From the NCBI GenBank assembly GCA_030841035.1, contig JAVEDI010000106.1, positions 1 to 35,356 of the forward strand: a stretch of 35,356 bases of DNA, read 5' to 3'. The position numbers and the translations under genes were made by a program. This document shows positions 25,532-34,232 of this stretch, in pieces (the stretch's first letter is position 1; each line of letters starts with the position of its first letter). Origin of the DNA: Actinomycetota bacterium. GTDB lineage: Bacteria; Actinomycetota; Actinomycetes; JACCUZ01. The notes beneath the pieces were generated by a model. It made no database searches, was not told the DNA's origin, and saw only the letters and a list, made by a program, of their open reading frames with translations.

Positions 25532-25618
25532 GCTGCGATCCTAGGGAGGGCATCCACAGCACGTCGCAGGACTTACCGGTGCCGGGCTCCCCGGGCGCTG
25601 CTCCTAGACTCGCTCGGC
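25532..25618. promoter_or_regulatory. Divergent leaderless promoters of valS and folC
   Basis: 87 bp hold two -10-like boxes. Minus strand: TAGGAT (25543–25538), six bases before the valS ATG. Plus strand: TAGACT (25605–25610), eight bases before the folC GTG. Neither gene has a Shine-Dalgarno sequence, so both are likely leaderless. No T-box-like leader is possible in this space. Confidence 0.5.
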
Positions 25619-26974
25619 GTGGCAGACCTCACGGTGTCCGAGCGGCTCGTCGAGGTCGAACGGGCCATCCTCTCGCGCACGCCCGAGCACACGATCGACC
25701 CCACGCTGGACCGGGTCCGCGACCTGCTCGACCTGCTCGGGTCGCCGCACCGCTCGACACCGCTGATCCACGTCGCCGGCACCAACGGCAAGACGTCGAC
25801 GACCCGCATGATCGAGACGCTGCTGCGTGCGTTCGGCCTTCGGACGGGCCGGTTCACCAGTCCCCACCTGCACTCGATGCGCGAGCGCATCTCCTTCGAC
25901 GGCAGCCCCATCGAGGAGGAGCGCTTCCTCGCGACCTACGACGAGATCGCGCCCTTTCTCGAGCTCGTCGACGCTCGCCACGAGGTCCCCCTCTCCTTCT
26001 TCGAGGTGCTCACCGCGATGGCGTTCGCGGCGTACGTCGACGCGCCGGTCGACGTCGCGGTCGTCGAGGTCGGGCTGGGTGGCACGTGGGACGCCACCAA
26101 CGTCGCCGACGGGCTGGTGTCGGTCGTCACGCCGATCGCCGTCGACCACACCCGGTTCCTCGGCTCGACGGTGCGGGAGATCGCCGGGGAGAAGGCCGGC
26201 ATCATCAAGCCCGGCTCCTACGGCGTCCTCGCGCAACAGCCGGTCGAGGTCGCCGAGGTGCTGCTGCGCCGCTCGGTCGACGTCGACGCGATCGTGGCGC
26301 GCGAGGGGCTGGAGTTCGGCGTCGTGTCGCGCTCGCTGGCGGTGGGCGGCCAGCTCCTGACGCTGCGCGGGCTGACCGGGGAGTACGACGAGGTGTTCCT
26401 GCCGCTGCTCGGCGCCCATCAGGCGCACAACGCGGCGCTCGCGCTCGCGGCGGTCGAGGCGTTCCTCGGCGGCGGCCACGAGGCGAGAGGGCAGCTCGAC
26501 ATCGACGTCGTGCGCTCGGCGTTCGCCGCCGTCACCTCGCCCGGGCGCCTCGAGGTCATCCGCCGGTCACCGACGATCGTGCTCGACGCCGCCCACAACC
26601 CGGCAGGCGCGGCGGTGACGGCGCAGGCTCTGCAGGAGGACTTCGGCTTCAACCGGCTCGTCGGGGTGTTCGCGGCCATGGCCGACAAGGACGTCCGCGG
26701 CATGCTGGAGGCCTGGGAGCCGGTGTTCGCCGAGATAGTCGTCACCCAGGCCACCAGCCCCCGGGCGATGGACCTGGACGAGCTGGCCGCGGTCGCCGTG
26801 GACGTCTTCGGTGCAGACCGCGTCGAGGTGGTGCCGCGGTTGCCCGACGCGCTGGACTCCGCGGTCGCGCTGGCGGAGGACGAGGGTGACCTGGGCGGGT
26901 CGGGGGTGCTGGTGACCGGCTCCATCGTCACGGTCGGGGAGGCCCGCGCCCTGCTCGGCGGCGGCCCGACGTGA
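25619..26974 (+). CDS. folC: Dihydrofolate synthase / folylpolyglutamate synthase
   Basis: 451 aa Mur-ligase-type enzyme. The P-loop GTNGKTS is at 54–60; TGRFTSPHLHSMRERI and GGTWDATN are folate-binding segments of FolC; DAAHNPAG is the conserved C-terminal motif. It adds glutamate to dihydropteroate and folates using ATP. The GTG start is set by the -10 box and by homology. It lies 87 bp from valS, divergent, as is common in actinobacteria. Its TGA overlaps the next gene's GTG (GTGA). Confidence 0.95.
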   Translation: MADLTVSERLVEVERAILSRTPEHTIDPTLDRVRDLLDLLGSPHRSTPLIHVAGTNGKTSTTRMIETLLRAFGLRTGRFTSPHLHSMRERISFDGSPIEEERFLATYDEIAPFLELVDARHEVPLSFFEVLTAMAFAAYVDAPVDVAVVEVGLGGTWDATNVADGLVSVVTPIAVDHTRFLGSTVREIAGEKAGIIKPGSYGVLAQQPVEVAEVLLRRSVDVDAIVAREGLEFGVVSRSLAVGGQLLTLRGLTGEYDEVFLPLLGAHQAHNAALALAAVEAFLGGGHEARGQLDIDVVRSAFAAVTSPGRLEVIRRSPTIVLDAAHNPAGAAVTAQALQEDFGFNRLVGVFAAMADKDVRGMLEAWEPVFAEIVVTQATSPRAMDLDELAAVAVDVFGADRVEVVPRLPDALDSAVALAEDEGDLGGSGVLVTGSIVTVGEARALLGGGPT

Positions 26975-27312
26975 GGGCGATCGCGGCGAGCGTGCTGGTG
27001 TTCGAGGGCCTCGTCGTCTTCTTCGCCACGCTGGTCGCCCTCGACCTGAGCGACCTGCCGGACCGCACCCTGTGGCTGGTGGGCTCCATCGGGGCAGTGG
27101 CCTGCCTCGTGGTGGCCGGGCTCCTGCGCCACCCGTGGGCGTTCACGGTGGGCTCCGTGCTGCAGGTGCTGCTCATCGGCACCGGTGTCGTCGTACCGGT
27201 GATGTTCTTCCTCGGCGCGCTGTTCGCCGGCCTGTGGTTCCTCGCCCTGTTCCTGGGGCGCCGGGTGCAGCGGCTGCAAGCCGCCTCCCGGCAGCAGCAG
27301 GGCGGTCGCTAG
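26971..27312 (+). CDS. DUF4233 membrane protein
   Basis: 113 aa with about four hydrophobic segments (roughly 4–25, 33–51, 56–75 and 76–95) and a basic, Gln-rich end. Small four-helix proteins between folC and ndk are annotated DUF4233 in actinobacteria. Translationally coupled to folC through GTGA. Function unknown. Confidence 0.85.
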   Translation: MRAIAASVLVFEGLVVFFATLVALDLSDLPDRTLWLVGSIGAVACLVVAGLLRHPWAFTVGSVLQVLLIGTGVVVPVMFFLGALFAGLWFLALFLGRRVQRLQAASRQQQGGR

Positions 27313-27323
27313 GCTCGCGCCCC

Positions 27324-27734
27324 GTGAGCGAGCGAACGCTGGTCCTGGTCAAGCCCGACGCCGTGCGCCGGGGACTCGTCGGCGAGGTGCTGGCCCGCTA
27401 CGAGCGCAAGGGGCTGACCTTCGTGACGCTCGACCTGCGCACGATCGACGGCGACACGGCCGACCGGCACTACGCCGAGCACGTGGACCAGCCGTGGTAC
27501 CCGCCGCTGCGGGAGTTCATCACCTCCGGCCCGCTGGTCGCGACGGTGCTCGCGGGCGACGAGGCGATCGCCGTCGTGCGCGCTCTCAACGGCGCCACGG
27601 ACGGGCGCAAGGCGGCCGCCGGGACGATCCGCGGCGACCTGTCGCTGTCGAACCGGGAGAACCTCGTGCACGCGTCGGACTCTCCTGAGTCGGCCGCCCG
27701 AGAGATCTCGATCTTCTTCCCGGATCTCGGGTAG
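27324..27734 (+). CDS. ndk: Nucleoside-diphosphate kinase
   Basis: 136 aa. The start MSERTLVLVKPDAVRRGL is typical, the phospho-accepting His is H116 (NLVHASDS) and the nucleotide-binding NGATDGRKAAAGTIRGD is complete. It passes the gamma-phosphate of ATP to other NDPs. GTG start 11 bp after the DUF4233 stop; co-transcribed with folC. Confidence 0.97.
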   Translation: MSERTLVLVKPDAVRRGLVGEVLARYERKGLTFVTLDLRTIDGDTADRHYAEHVDQPWYPPLREFITSGPLVATVLAGDEAIAVVRALNGATDGRKAAAGTIRGDLSLSNRENLVHASDSPESAAREISIFFPDLG

Positions 27735-27866
27735 GCCGCCGGGCTGCGGACACGCCGCCGGCGTTGGGCCGGACCCTCCGACGCCGATAGCATCATGGCC
27801 TGCGCGGGCGGTCGCACCGTTGCGCTCGCACCGGGCTCCGCCACGAGGGAAGGCCACCCCGCACTC

Positions 27867-28898
27867 ATGGGCAACAACATGTCGTTCATCGGCCGTGACA
27901 TGGCTGTCGACCTCGGCACGGCCAACACCCTCGTCTACGTGCGGGGCAAGGGCATCGTGCTCAACGAACCCTCTGTCGTGGCCATCAACACCAACACCGG
28001 CGGGATCCTGGCGGTCGGTGCCGAGGCGAAGAAGATGATCGGCCGGACGCCGGGCAACATCGTCGCCATCCGGCCGCTGAAGGACGGTGTCATCGCCGAC
28101 TTCGACACGACCGAGCGGATGCTGCGCTATTTCATCCAGAAGGTGCACCGGCGCCGTCACCTCGCCAAGCCGCGCATCGTGGTGTGCGTGCCCAGCGGCA
28201 TCACCGGGGTGGAGCAGCGGGCCGTCAAGGACGCGGGGTACGCCGCCGGGGCCCGCAAGGTCTACATCCTCGAGGAGCCGATGGCCGCCGCGATCGGCGC
28301 CGGGCTGCCCGTCCACGAGCCCACCGGGAACATGGTCGTCGACATCGGCGGCGGCACCACCGAGGTCGCGGTCATCTCCCTCGGCGGCATCGTCACCAGC
28401 CAGTCGATCCGCACCGGCGGCGACGAGATGGACACCGCGATCATCCAGTACGTCAAGAAGGAGTACAGCTTGATGCTCGGCGAGCGCACCGCCGAGGAGA
28501 TCAAGATGACGATCGGCTCCGCCTTCCCGGCCCCCGACGAGCCGCACGCCGAGATCCGGGGCCGCGACCTGGTCTCGGGCCTGCCGAAGACGATCGTCGT
28601 GTCGGCGGAGGAGATCCGCAAGGCGATCGAGGAGCCGGTCAACGCCATCATCGACGCGGTGAAGACCACTCTGGACAAGTGCCCGCCCGAGCTGTCCGGC
28701 GACGTCATGGACCGCGGCATCGTCATCACCGGCGGTGGCGCGCTGCTCAAGGGTCTCGCCGAGCGGCTCCGGCACGAGACCGGCATGCCGATCCACCTCA
28801 CCGACCGGCCGCTGGACTCCGTCGCCATGGGATCGGGCAAGTGCGTGGAGGAGTTCGAAGCGCTCCAGCAGGTCCTCATCTCCGAGCCGCGTCACTGA
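27867..28898 (+). CDS. mreB: Rod-shape-determining protein MreB
   Basis: 343 aa actin-like ATPase. Phosphate-1 loop [10 protein letters not shown], phosphate-2 [15 protein letters not shown] and the adenosine motif GGGALLKGL are all present. It polymerises under the membrane and directs lateral wall growth by the MreCD–PBP2–RodA complex. ATG 27867 is preferred; ATG 27879 is possible, and GAGGGAAGG (27845–27853) is rather far upstream. A TAGCAT box near 27786 may be the -10 of the cluster. Confidence 0.96.
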   Translation: MGNNMSFIGRDMAVDLGTANTLVYVRGKGIVLNEPSVVAINTNTGGILAVGAEAKKMIGRTPGNIVAIRPLKDGVIADFDTTERMLRYFIQKVHRRRHLAKPRIVVCVPSGITGVEQRAVKDAGYAAGARKVYILEEPMAAAIGAGLPVHEPTGNMVVDIGGGTTEVAVISLGGIVTSQSIRTGGDEMDTAIIQYVKKEYSLMLGERTAEEIKMTIGSAFPAPDEPHAEIRGRDLVSGLPKTIVVSAEEIRKAIEEPVNAIIDAVKTTLDKCPPELSGDVMDRGIVITGGGALLKGLAERLRHETGMPIHLTDRPLDSVAMGSGKCVEEFEALQQVLISEPRH

Positions 28899-28917
28899 CC
28901 CGCCCCGGGTCCCCGGG

Positions 28918-29850
28918 ATGAGCAGGGACACGCGCCGCACGCGGCTGCTGCTCGCCCTGTTGCTGGCGACCTCGGTCAGCCTGCTGCTGATCGACCAGCG
29001 GGGCGGTGACCGCTCCCCTCTCGCCGGCCTGCGCTCCGCGGCGGCGGCCATGTTCGGCCCGGTGGAGCAGGTGGCCTCGGCGATCGCCCGTCCCGTGTCC
29101 AGCGCCGTCGACAGCGTGAGCACGCTCGGCGACGGCCGCCGGCGCGCCGCCCGGCTGGCGAAGGACAACCAGGAGCTGCGCCGCCGGCTGCGCACCAGCG
29201 ACGAGGCCCGCAACCGGGCTGCCGAGCTGGACGCGCTGCTGCGCATCAGCGGGGCGGGGCGCTACCGCGTCGTCCCGGCGCAGGTGATCGCGATCGGCCC
29301 GGCCCAGTCCTTCTCCTGGACGGTGACGATCGACGCGGGCCGCAGCGACGGCGTACGGCCGGACATGACGGTGCTCAACGGTGACGGTCTGGTCGGGCGC
29401 GTGAAGACGGTCGGCCCCACAGCCTCGACGGTCCTGCTGGCGGTGGACCCCGACTCCTCGGTCGGCGTACGCCTCGAGCGCTCGATGGAGGTCGGTTTCA
29501 CCACCGGGCAGGGCGCCGGCCACCACGGCGACCTCGACCTGCGGCTGCTCGACGGCCAGTCGAGCGTCGAGCGCGGCGACCGGCTGGTCAGCTTCGGCTC
29601 GCAGGGGGACCGCCCCTACGTGCCCGGTGTCCCCGTGGGGGAGGTGGTCGGGGTGCGGGGGACTCCCGGGTCGCAGACCCGGACCGCGGTCGTTCGCCCG
29701 TACGTCGACTTCACCGCGCTCGACCTCGTCGGCGTCGTGGTCGAGCCGCCGCGCACCGACCCCCGCGACTCGGTCCTGGCGCCCCGCCCGGCGGCGACGC
29801 CGAGCCCGGGGGCCACCGTCACGGTGACCCCCACGCCGAGCGGGGGCTGA
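28918..29850 (+). CDS. mreC: Rod-shape-determining protein MreC
   Basis: 310 aa. One N-terminal membrane anchor (LLLALLLATSVSLLLI), a periplasm-side coiled coil (about 80–110, RLAKDNQELRRRLRTSDE) and the twin beta-barrel MreC domain, then a Pro/Thr-rich C-terminal tail. It links MreB to PBP2 in the elongation complex. It starts 20 bp after mreB. Confidence 0.94.
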   Translation: MSRDTRRTRLLLALLLATSVSLLLIDQRGGDRSPLAGLRSAAAAMFGPVEQVASAIARPVSSAVDSVSTLGDGRRRAARLAKDNQELRRRLRTSDEARNRAAELDALLRISGAGRYRVVPAQVIAIGPAQSFSWTVTIDAGRSDGVRPDMTVLNGDGLVGRVKTVGPTASTVLLAVDPDSSVGVRLERSMEVGFTTGQGAGHHGDLDLRLLDGQSSVERGDRLVSFGSQGDRPYVPGVPVGEVVGVRGTPGSQTRTAVVRPYVDFTALDLVGVVVEPPRTDPRDSVLAPRPAATPSPGATVTVTPTPSGG

Positions 29851-29851
29851 C

Positions 29852-30367
29852 GTGCCTCCCGCCCGCGTCGGGCTGGCCGCCGCGCTGGTGCTGGTCGCGC
29901 TCGCGCTGCAGGTCACGATGCTGGCCCGGCTGCAGCTCCCCGGCGCCACGCCCGACCTGCTCCTGGTGACCGTGGTCGCGCTCGCGCTGGCCCACGGTCC
30001 CGCGTTCGGCCTGGTCACCGGCTTCTGCGCCGGGCTGGCCAGCGACCTGGTGCCCCCGGCCGACCACGCGGTGGGCCGCTGGGCCTTCGCGCTGACGGTG
30101 GTCGGCTACCTCGCGGGCCTGGCCAAGCCCGAGATCCGCCGCTCGGCTTTCGTGCCGCTGATCGTCGTCTCGCTGGCCGCCGCCGCGTCGGTCCTGCTGT
30201 ACGCCGCGCTGGGGGCGCTGATGGGCGACCCGCACGTGACCTGGCTCGCGTTGAGCGAGGTTTTGCCCACCGCGGTTCTCTACGATGTGGTCCTGAGCCC
30301 CTTCGTCGTGCCCGGGGTGTTCGTGCTGGCCGACCGGGCCGAGCCCGATCCCGTCCTGCGCCACTGA
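29852..30367 (+). CDS. mreD: Rod-shape-determining protein MreD
   Basis: 171 aa integral membrane protein with about five hydrophobic helices and the MreD-type start (LQVTMLARLQLPGATPDLLL). The GTG lies one base after the mreC stop. It anchors MreC and PBP2 in the membrane complex. Confidence 0.92.
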   Translation: MPPARVGLAAALVLVALALQVTMLARLQLPGATPDLLLVTVVALALAHGPAFGLVTGFCAGLASDLVPPADHAVGRWAFALTVVGYLAGLAKPEIRRSAFVPLIVVSLAAAASVLLYAALGALMGDPHVTWLALSEVLPTAVLYDVVLSPFVVPGVFVLADRAEPDPVLRH

Positions 30368-30415
30368 CCGGGGAAGGAGCAGGACCACGACGCAGCCACG
30401 TGAGGGGGCCGACGG

Positions 30416-32641
30416 GTGAGCGAGAGGTCGAGGCTGCGGCTCGTCGTGCTGCAGGTCGTCGTGCTCTCGCTGCTCGTCACGCTGCTCGGGCGGATGTGGT
30501 ACGTCCAGGTGCTCGCCACCGCCTCCTACCGCAGTGCCGCCGCGGAGAACGGCACCCGCCAGATCGTCACGCCGGCGGCCCGCGGCATGATCCTCGACGC
30601 CCGCGGGCGGCCGCTCGCCCGCAACCGCACGGCGCTCGTGGTCTCGATCAGCCGCACGGCCCTGCTGCGCCAGCCCGACGGGGGACGCCAGCTGGTCGCG
30701 CGCGTCGCGACGGTGATCGGCAAGCCGTTCGCGGAGGTCTGGGACAGGACCCGGTTGTGCGGCAGCCCCGGGGCGCCCCCGTCGCCCAAGTGCTTCAACG
30801 GCTCGCCGTACCAGCCGATCCCGGTCACCGACGAGGCCGACACCCAGATGGCGCTGCAGATCATGGAGCGCCGTGAGGACTTCCCGGGCGTGACGGCGGA
30901 GCTGACCGCGGTGCGGGAGTACCCGCAGCCCCTGGGCGCCAACGCGGCCCACGAGCTGGGCTACCTCGGTCCGGTCACCGACGAGGAGCTCGCCCAGCGG
31001 GCGGCGGGCGCGCGACGCGGCGCCCACAACGAGACGGTGCTGCAGCGGACCGACCTGGTCGGCCGGGCCGGCCTGGAGCGGGAGTACGACGACGACCTGC
31101 GTGGCACACCGGGGGTCAAGACCCTCGCGGTCGACCACCGGGGCGCGGTGAACAGCACGCTCGCCGAGACCCAGCCGACGGCCGGCAACTACCTGGTCAC
31201 GACGATCGACGCGCAGGTCCAGGCGGAGGCCGAGAAGCAGCTGCGTGCCGCGATCAAGCGGGCCCGCACCGTGGGCGACGTGAACAAGGGCTTCGAGAAG
31301 CGCAAGGCCGACTCCGGCGCGGTCGTGGTGCTCGACGTCCGCACGGGTGGCGTCGTGGCGATGGCCAGCTGGCCGACGTACGACCCGAACATCTGGGTCG
31401 GCGGCATCAGCACCGCCGACTACAGGAGCATCACCAGCAAGAAGAACAACTACCCCAACCAGTCGCGCGCGTTCCAGGGCGAGTTCGCGCCGGCCTCCAC
31501 GTTCAAGGCGGTGTCGCTGCCTGCCGCGGTCAAGGCGGGCTACTCGCTGCACGCCTCCTACGACTGCCCCTCGGCCTATCCCATCGGCCGGTCGATGAAG
31601 CAGAACTACGAGTCACACGGCTACGGCATCATCCCGATGAGGCGGGCGATCGAGGTTTCGTGCGACACGGTGTTCTACAAGTTCGCCTACGAGACCTGGC
31701 TGCGACAGGGCGGCCTGCACGCCAAGAAGGGCACCAAGGACCCGTTCACCACGATGGCCCAGGCCTACGGGCTGGGCCGACCGACCGGGCTGGACCTGCC
31801 GAGTGAGTCCAACGGGCGCATCGCCGACCGGGCCTGGAAGCAGGCCTACTGGAAAGCCACCCGCGACTTCTACTGCGCCAAGGCCAAGTCCGGCTACCCC
31901 GCCGTGGCGCGGACGGACCCCGCGCGCGCGACCTACCTGCGCCGGCTGTCCAAGGAGAACTGCGTCGACGGGTGGGCCTATCGCGGTGGTGACGCGGCCA
32001 ACTTCGCCATCGGGCAGGGCGACACGACGGTCACGCCGCTGCAGATGGCGCGCGTGTACGCCGCCGTGGCCAACGGTGGCAGGCTGGTGACCCCGCACAT
32101 CGGACGGGCGATCATGACCCCTCAGGGCACCCTGGTCCGCAACCTCGAGCCCAAGACGGTCCGGCACATCCCGGTCGCCCCGTCGACCCTCGCGTGGCTG
32201 CGCTCCGCGCTGCGCGGCGTCACCGAGCGCGGCACCGGCTTCGGCCCGTTCGCTCGGGCGCAGTTCCCGCTGGGCAAGGTGCCCGTGGCGTCCAAGACCG
32301 GCACCGGCGAGGTCTTCGGCAAGCAGACCACCTCGTGGTTCGCCTCGTTCGCGCCCGAGACCAGGCCGCAGTACGCCGTGGTGATGATGGTCTCGCAGGG
32401 CGGGACGGGCTCGGGGATCGCGGGCCCGTCGGTGGCCGAGCTGTACAAGACGCTCTTCGGCGTGCAGGGCAGCACGGTCGACCTGGCGAAGGCGTCACCT
32501 CCCGGGGGCCGCCCCACCAGCGCTCTGCCGCGGGTGCGCGCCGACGGCACCGTGGTGCAGCCCGCGGGTGACCCCTCCACGGCTGCCGAGACGCGGCAGG
32601 CGGCGCCCTTCCTGCCTCGCTACCGCCGGGAGGGGGAGTAG
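30416..32641 (+). CDS. mrdA: Penicillin-binding protein 2 (transpeptidase)
   Basis: 741 aa class B PBP. One N-terminal membrane helix, a dimerisation/pedestal domain and a transpeptidase domain with S361-x-x-K364 (PASTFK), S415-C-D and K627-T-G (SKTGTGE). It cross-links lateral-wall peptidoglycan with RodA and is a beta-lactam target. GTG 30416 follows mreD by 48 bp. Compared with the E. coli protein it has extra loops (e.g. the Cys-containing RLCGSPGAPPSPKCF) and a Pro-rich C-terminal extension. Confidence 0.95.
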   Translation: MSERSRLRLVVLQVVVLSLLVTLLGRMWYVQVLATASYRSAAAENGTRQIVTPAARGMILDARGRPLARNRTALVVSISRTALLRQPDGGRQLVARVATVIGKPFAEVWDRTRLCGSPGAPPSPKCFNGSPYQPIPVTDEADTQMALQIMERREDFPGVTAELTAVREYPQPLGANAAHELGYLGPVTDEELAQRAAGARRGAHNETVLQRTDLVGRAGLEREYDDDLRGTPGVKTLAVDHRGAVNSTLAETQPTAGNYLVTTIDAQVQAEAEKQLRAAIKRARTVGDVNKGFEKRKADSGAVVVLDVRTGGVVAMASWPTYDPNIWVGGISTADYRSITSKKNNYPNQSRAFQGEFAPASTFKAVSLPAAVKAGYSLHASYDCPSAYPIGRSMKQNYESHGYGIIPMRRAIEVSCDTVFYKFAYETWLRQGGLHAKKGTKDPFTTMAQAYGLGRPTGLDLPSESNGRIADRAWKQAYWKATRDFYCAKAKSGYPAVARTDPARATYLRRLSKENCVDGWAYRGGDAANFAIGQGDTTVTPLQMARVYAAVANGGRLVTPHIGRAIMTPQGTLVRNLEPKTVRHIPVAPSTLAWLRSALRGVTERGTGFGPFARAQFPLGKVPVASKTGTGEVFGKQTTSWFASFAPETRPQYAVVMMVSQGGTGSGIAGPSVAELYKTLFGVQGSTVDLAKASPPGGRPTSALPRVRADGTVVQPAGDPSTAAETRQAAPFLPRYRREGE

Positions 32642-33826
32642 ATGAGCACCGGTTACCGGGCTACGCCGTACACCACCGCCCCTCCTCGGCGCTCGGCTCG
32701 CCTCCTGCACCGCGACGGCGTCGTACGGCGGATGGACTGGCCGCTCGTGCTCGCGGTGCTCGCGCTCACGGGGATCGGCTCGGCGCTGGTCTGGTCGGCC
32801 ACCCGCCAGTCGCTGCTCGACAGCGGCGGCGACCCGCAGTCGATCCTGAAGAAGCACGTGCTCAACATCGTGATCGGGCTCGCGCTGGGCGTCGTCGCGT
32901 CGCTGTTCGACTACCGCATGCTGCGGGCGTATGCGCCGGTCCTCTACGTCCTGTCCATCGGTGGGCTGGCGGCGGTGCTCACCCCGCTCGGCTCCACCAT
33001 CAACGGCTCGCACTCCTGGATCGTGCTCCCGGCAGGCTTCTCGGTGCAGCCCTCGGAGTTCGCCAAGGTCGCGCTCGTGGTGGGCATGTCGATGCTGCTG
33101 GCGGAGAAGCGCGACGCCGAGGCCGACCCACGCGACGTCGACGTGGTGCTGGCCCTCGGTGTCGCCGCCGTGCCGCTGGCGTTGGTCATGCTGCAGCCCG
33201 ACCTCGGCACCGCGCTGGTCATCAGCGCGCTGGTCCTCGGGCTGGTGGCGGTCTCGGGAGCACCGATCCGGTGGGTGGTGGGGCTGGTCGCCGGGGCCGC
33301 GCTGACCGCGTTCGTCGCGGTCCAGGCGGGGGTGCTCAAGGACTACCAGATCGCCAGGTTCACGGCGTTCCTCGACCCGACGGCCGATCCCAAGGGGGCC
33401 GGCTACAACGTCCGGCAGGCGACCATCGCGATCGGGGCGGGCGGGTTGCACGGCCAGGGGCTCTTTCACGGCGCGCAGACGCAGGGCAAGTTCGTGCCGG
33501 CCCAGCAGACCGACTTCATCTTCACGGTCGCGGGGGAGGAGCTCGGCTTCGTCGGAGCCGCCGGTGTCGTGCTGCTGCTGGCCATCATCCTGTGGCGCAT
33601 CGGGAGGATCGCGATCGGCGCGGACGACCTGTTCGGGCGGCTGGTCGCGACCGGCGTGCTGTGCTGGTTCGCGTTCCAGGCGTTCGAGAACATCGGGATG
33701 ACCCTCGCCATCATGCCCGTCACCGGCGTGCCACTCCCGTTCGTCTCCTACGGGGGGTCGTCGATGTTCGCCAACATGCTCGCGGTCGGGCTGGTGCTCA
33801 ACGTCCACATGCGCCGCTATGCCTGA
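32642..33826 (+). CDS. rodA: Rod-shape peptidoglycan polymerase RodA (SEDS)
   Basis: 394 aa, about ten membrane helices. SEDS signatures: NGSHSWIVLPAGFSVQPSEFAK, the catalytic-loop Asp in LQPDLGTA, and the end PVTGVPLPFVSYGGSSM. It makes glycan strands for PBP2. Its ATG directly follows the mrdA stop, so the two are coupled. Confidence 0.95.
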   Translation: MSTGYRATPYTTAPPRRSARLLHRDGVVRRMDWPLVLAVLALTGIGSALVWSATRQSLLDSGGDPQSILKKHVLNIVIGLALGVVASLFDYRMLRAYAPVLYVLSIGGLAAVLTPLGSTINGSHSWIVLPAGFSVQPSEFAKVALVVGMSMLLAEKRDAEADPRDVDVVLALGVAAVPLALVMLQPDLGTALVISALVLGLVAVSGAPIRWVVGLVAGAALTAFVAVQAGVLKDYQIARFTAFLDPTADPKGAGYNVRQATIAIGAGGLHGQGLFHGAQTQGKFVPAQQTDFIFTVAGEELGFVGAAGVVLLLAIILWRIGRIAIGADDLFGRLVATGVLCWFAFQAFENIGMTLAIMPVTGVPLPFVSYGGSSMFANMLAVGLVLNVHMRRYA

Positions 33827-33846
33827 AGGGGAACGTCGCGGGGGCC

Positions 33847-34143
33847 GTGGACGTCTGGACAGTCATGCGTGAGGACAAGGCAAGAGCGGCAGTCGCGGCG
33901 TTGCGCGACCGAGGCGTGATGGCGCACCTGGAGCAGCCGGGGGTCTACCGGTTCGGCGTGCGCGTCGTCATCCCGGACGGACGGCAGGCGATCTGGGACA
34001 CCGATGGCACTGCCGGTCTCGAGGCGCAGATCATGCGTGACAACGTGCTGGTCGGGTTCGTCTCCCAGATCCCGGGCTCCGAGGACTTCGACGACGCCGA
34101 GGTCGTCGAGGCCATCGCGACGACCGACTACGACCGCGCCTGA
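33847..34143 (+). CDS. Small conserved hypothetical protein
   Basis: 98 aa from GTG 33847; ATG 33865 is an alternative, and GAAGGGGA (33826–33833) lies upstream. Soluble and acidic at its end (SEDFDDAEVVEAIATTDYD). The centre VYRFGVRVVIPDGRQAIWDTDG is probably a small beta-sheet. Not recognised; follows rodA by 20 bp on the same strand and may be in its operon. Confidence 0.7.
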   Translation: MDVWTVMREDKARAAVAALRDRGVMAHLEQPGVYRFGVRVVIPDGRQAIWDTDGTAGLEAQIMRDNVLVGFVSQIPGSEDFDDAEVVEAIATTDYDRA

Positions 34144-34232
34144 CGGCGCACGCCTCAGGCGCGGCGGCGCCCGGCGGTGGCTGCGGCGTTACCCTGGACG
34201 GACCGCCACCAGCCGTCCGGAGGTCTTCCCCC

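Noticed and set aside
23030-25600. Very long plus-strand open frame opposite valS (joined to folC in one 1,314-codon frame)
   Set aside because: It is a GC-rich antisense shadow of valS. Only the part from GTG 25619 has homologous protein sequence (folC).
29819-31552. 577-codon minus-strand open frame across mreD and mrdA
   Set aside because: Composition is Arg/Gly/His-rich and follows the codon bias of the real genes on the other strand; no start signal or recognisable domain.
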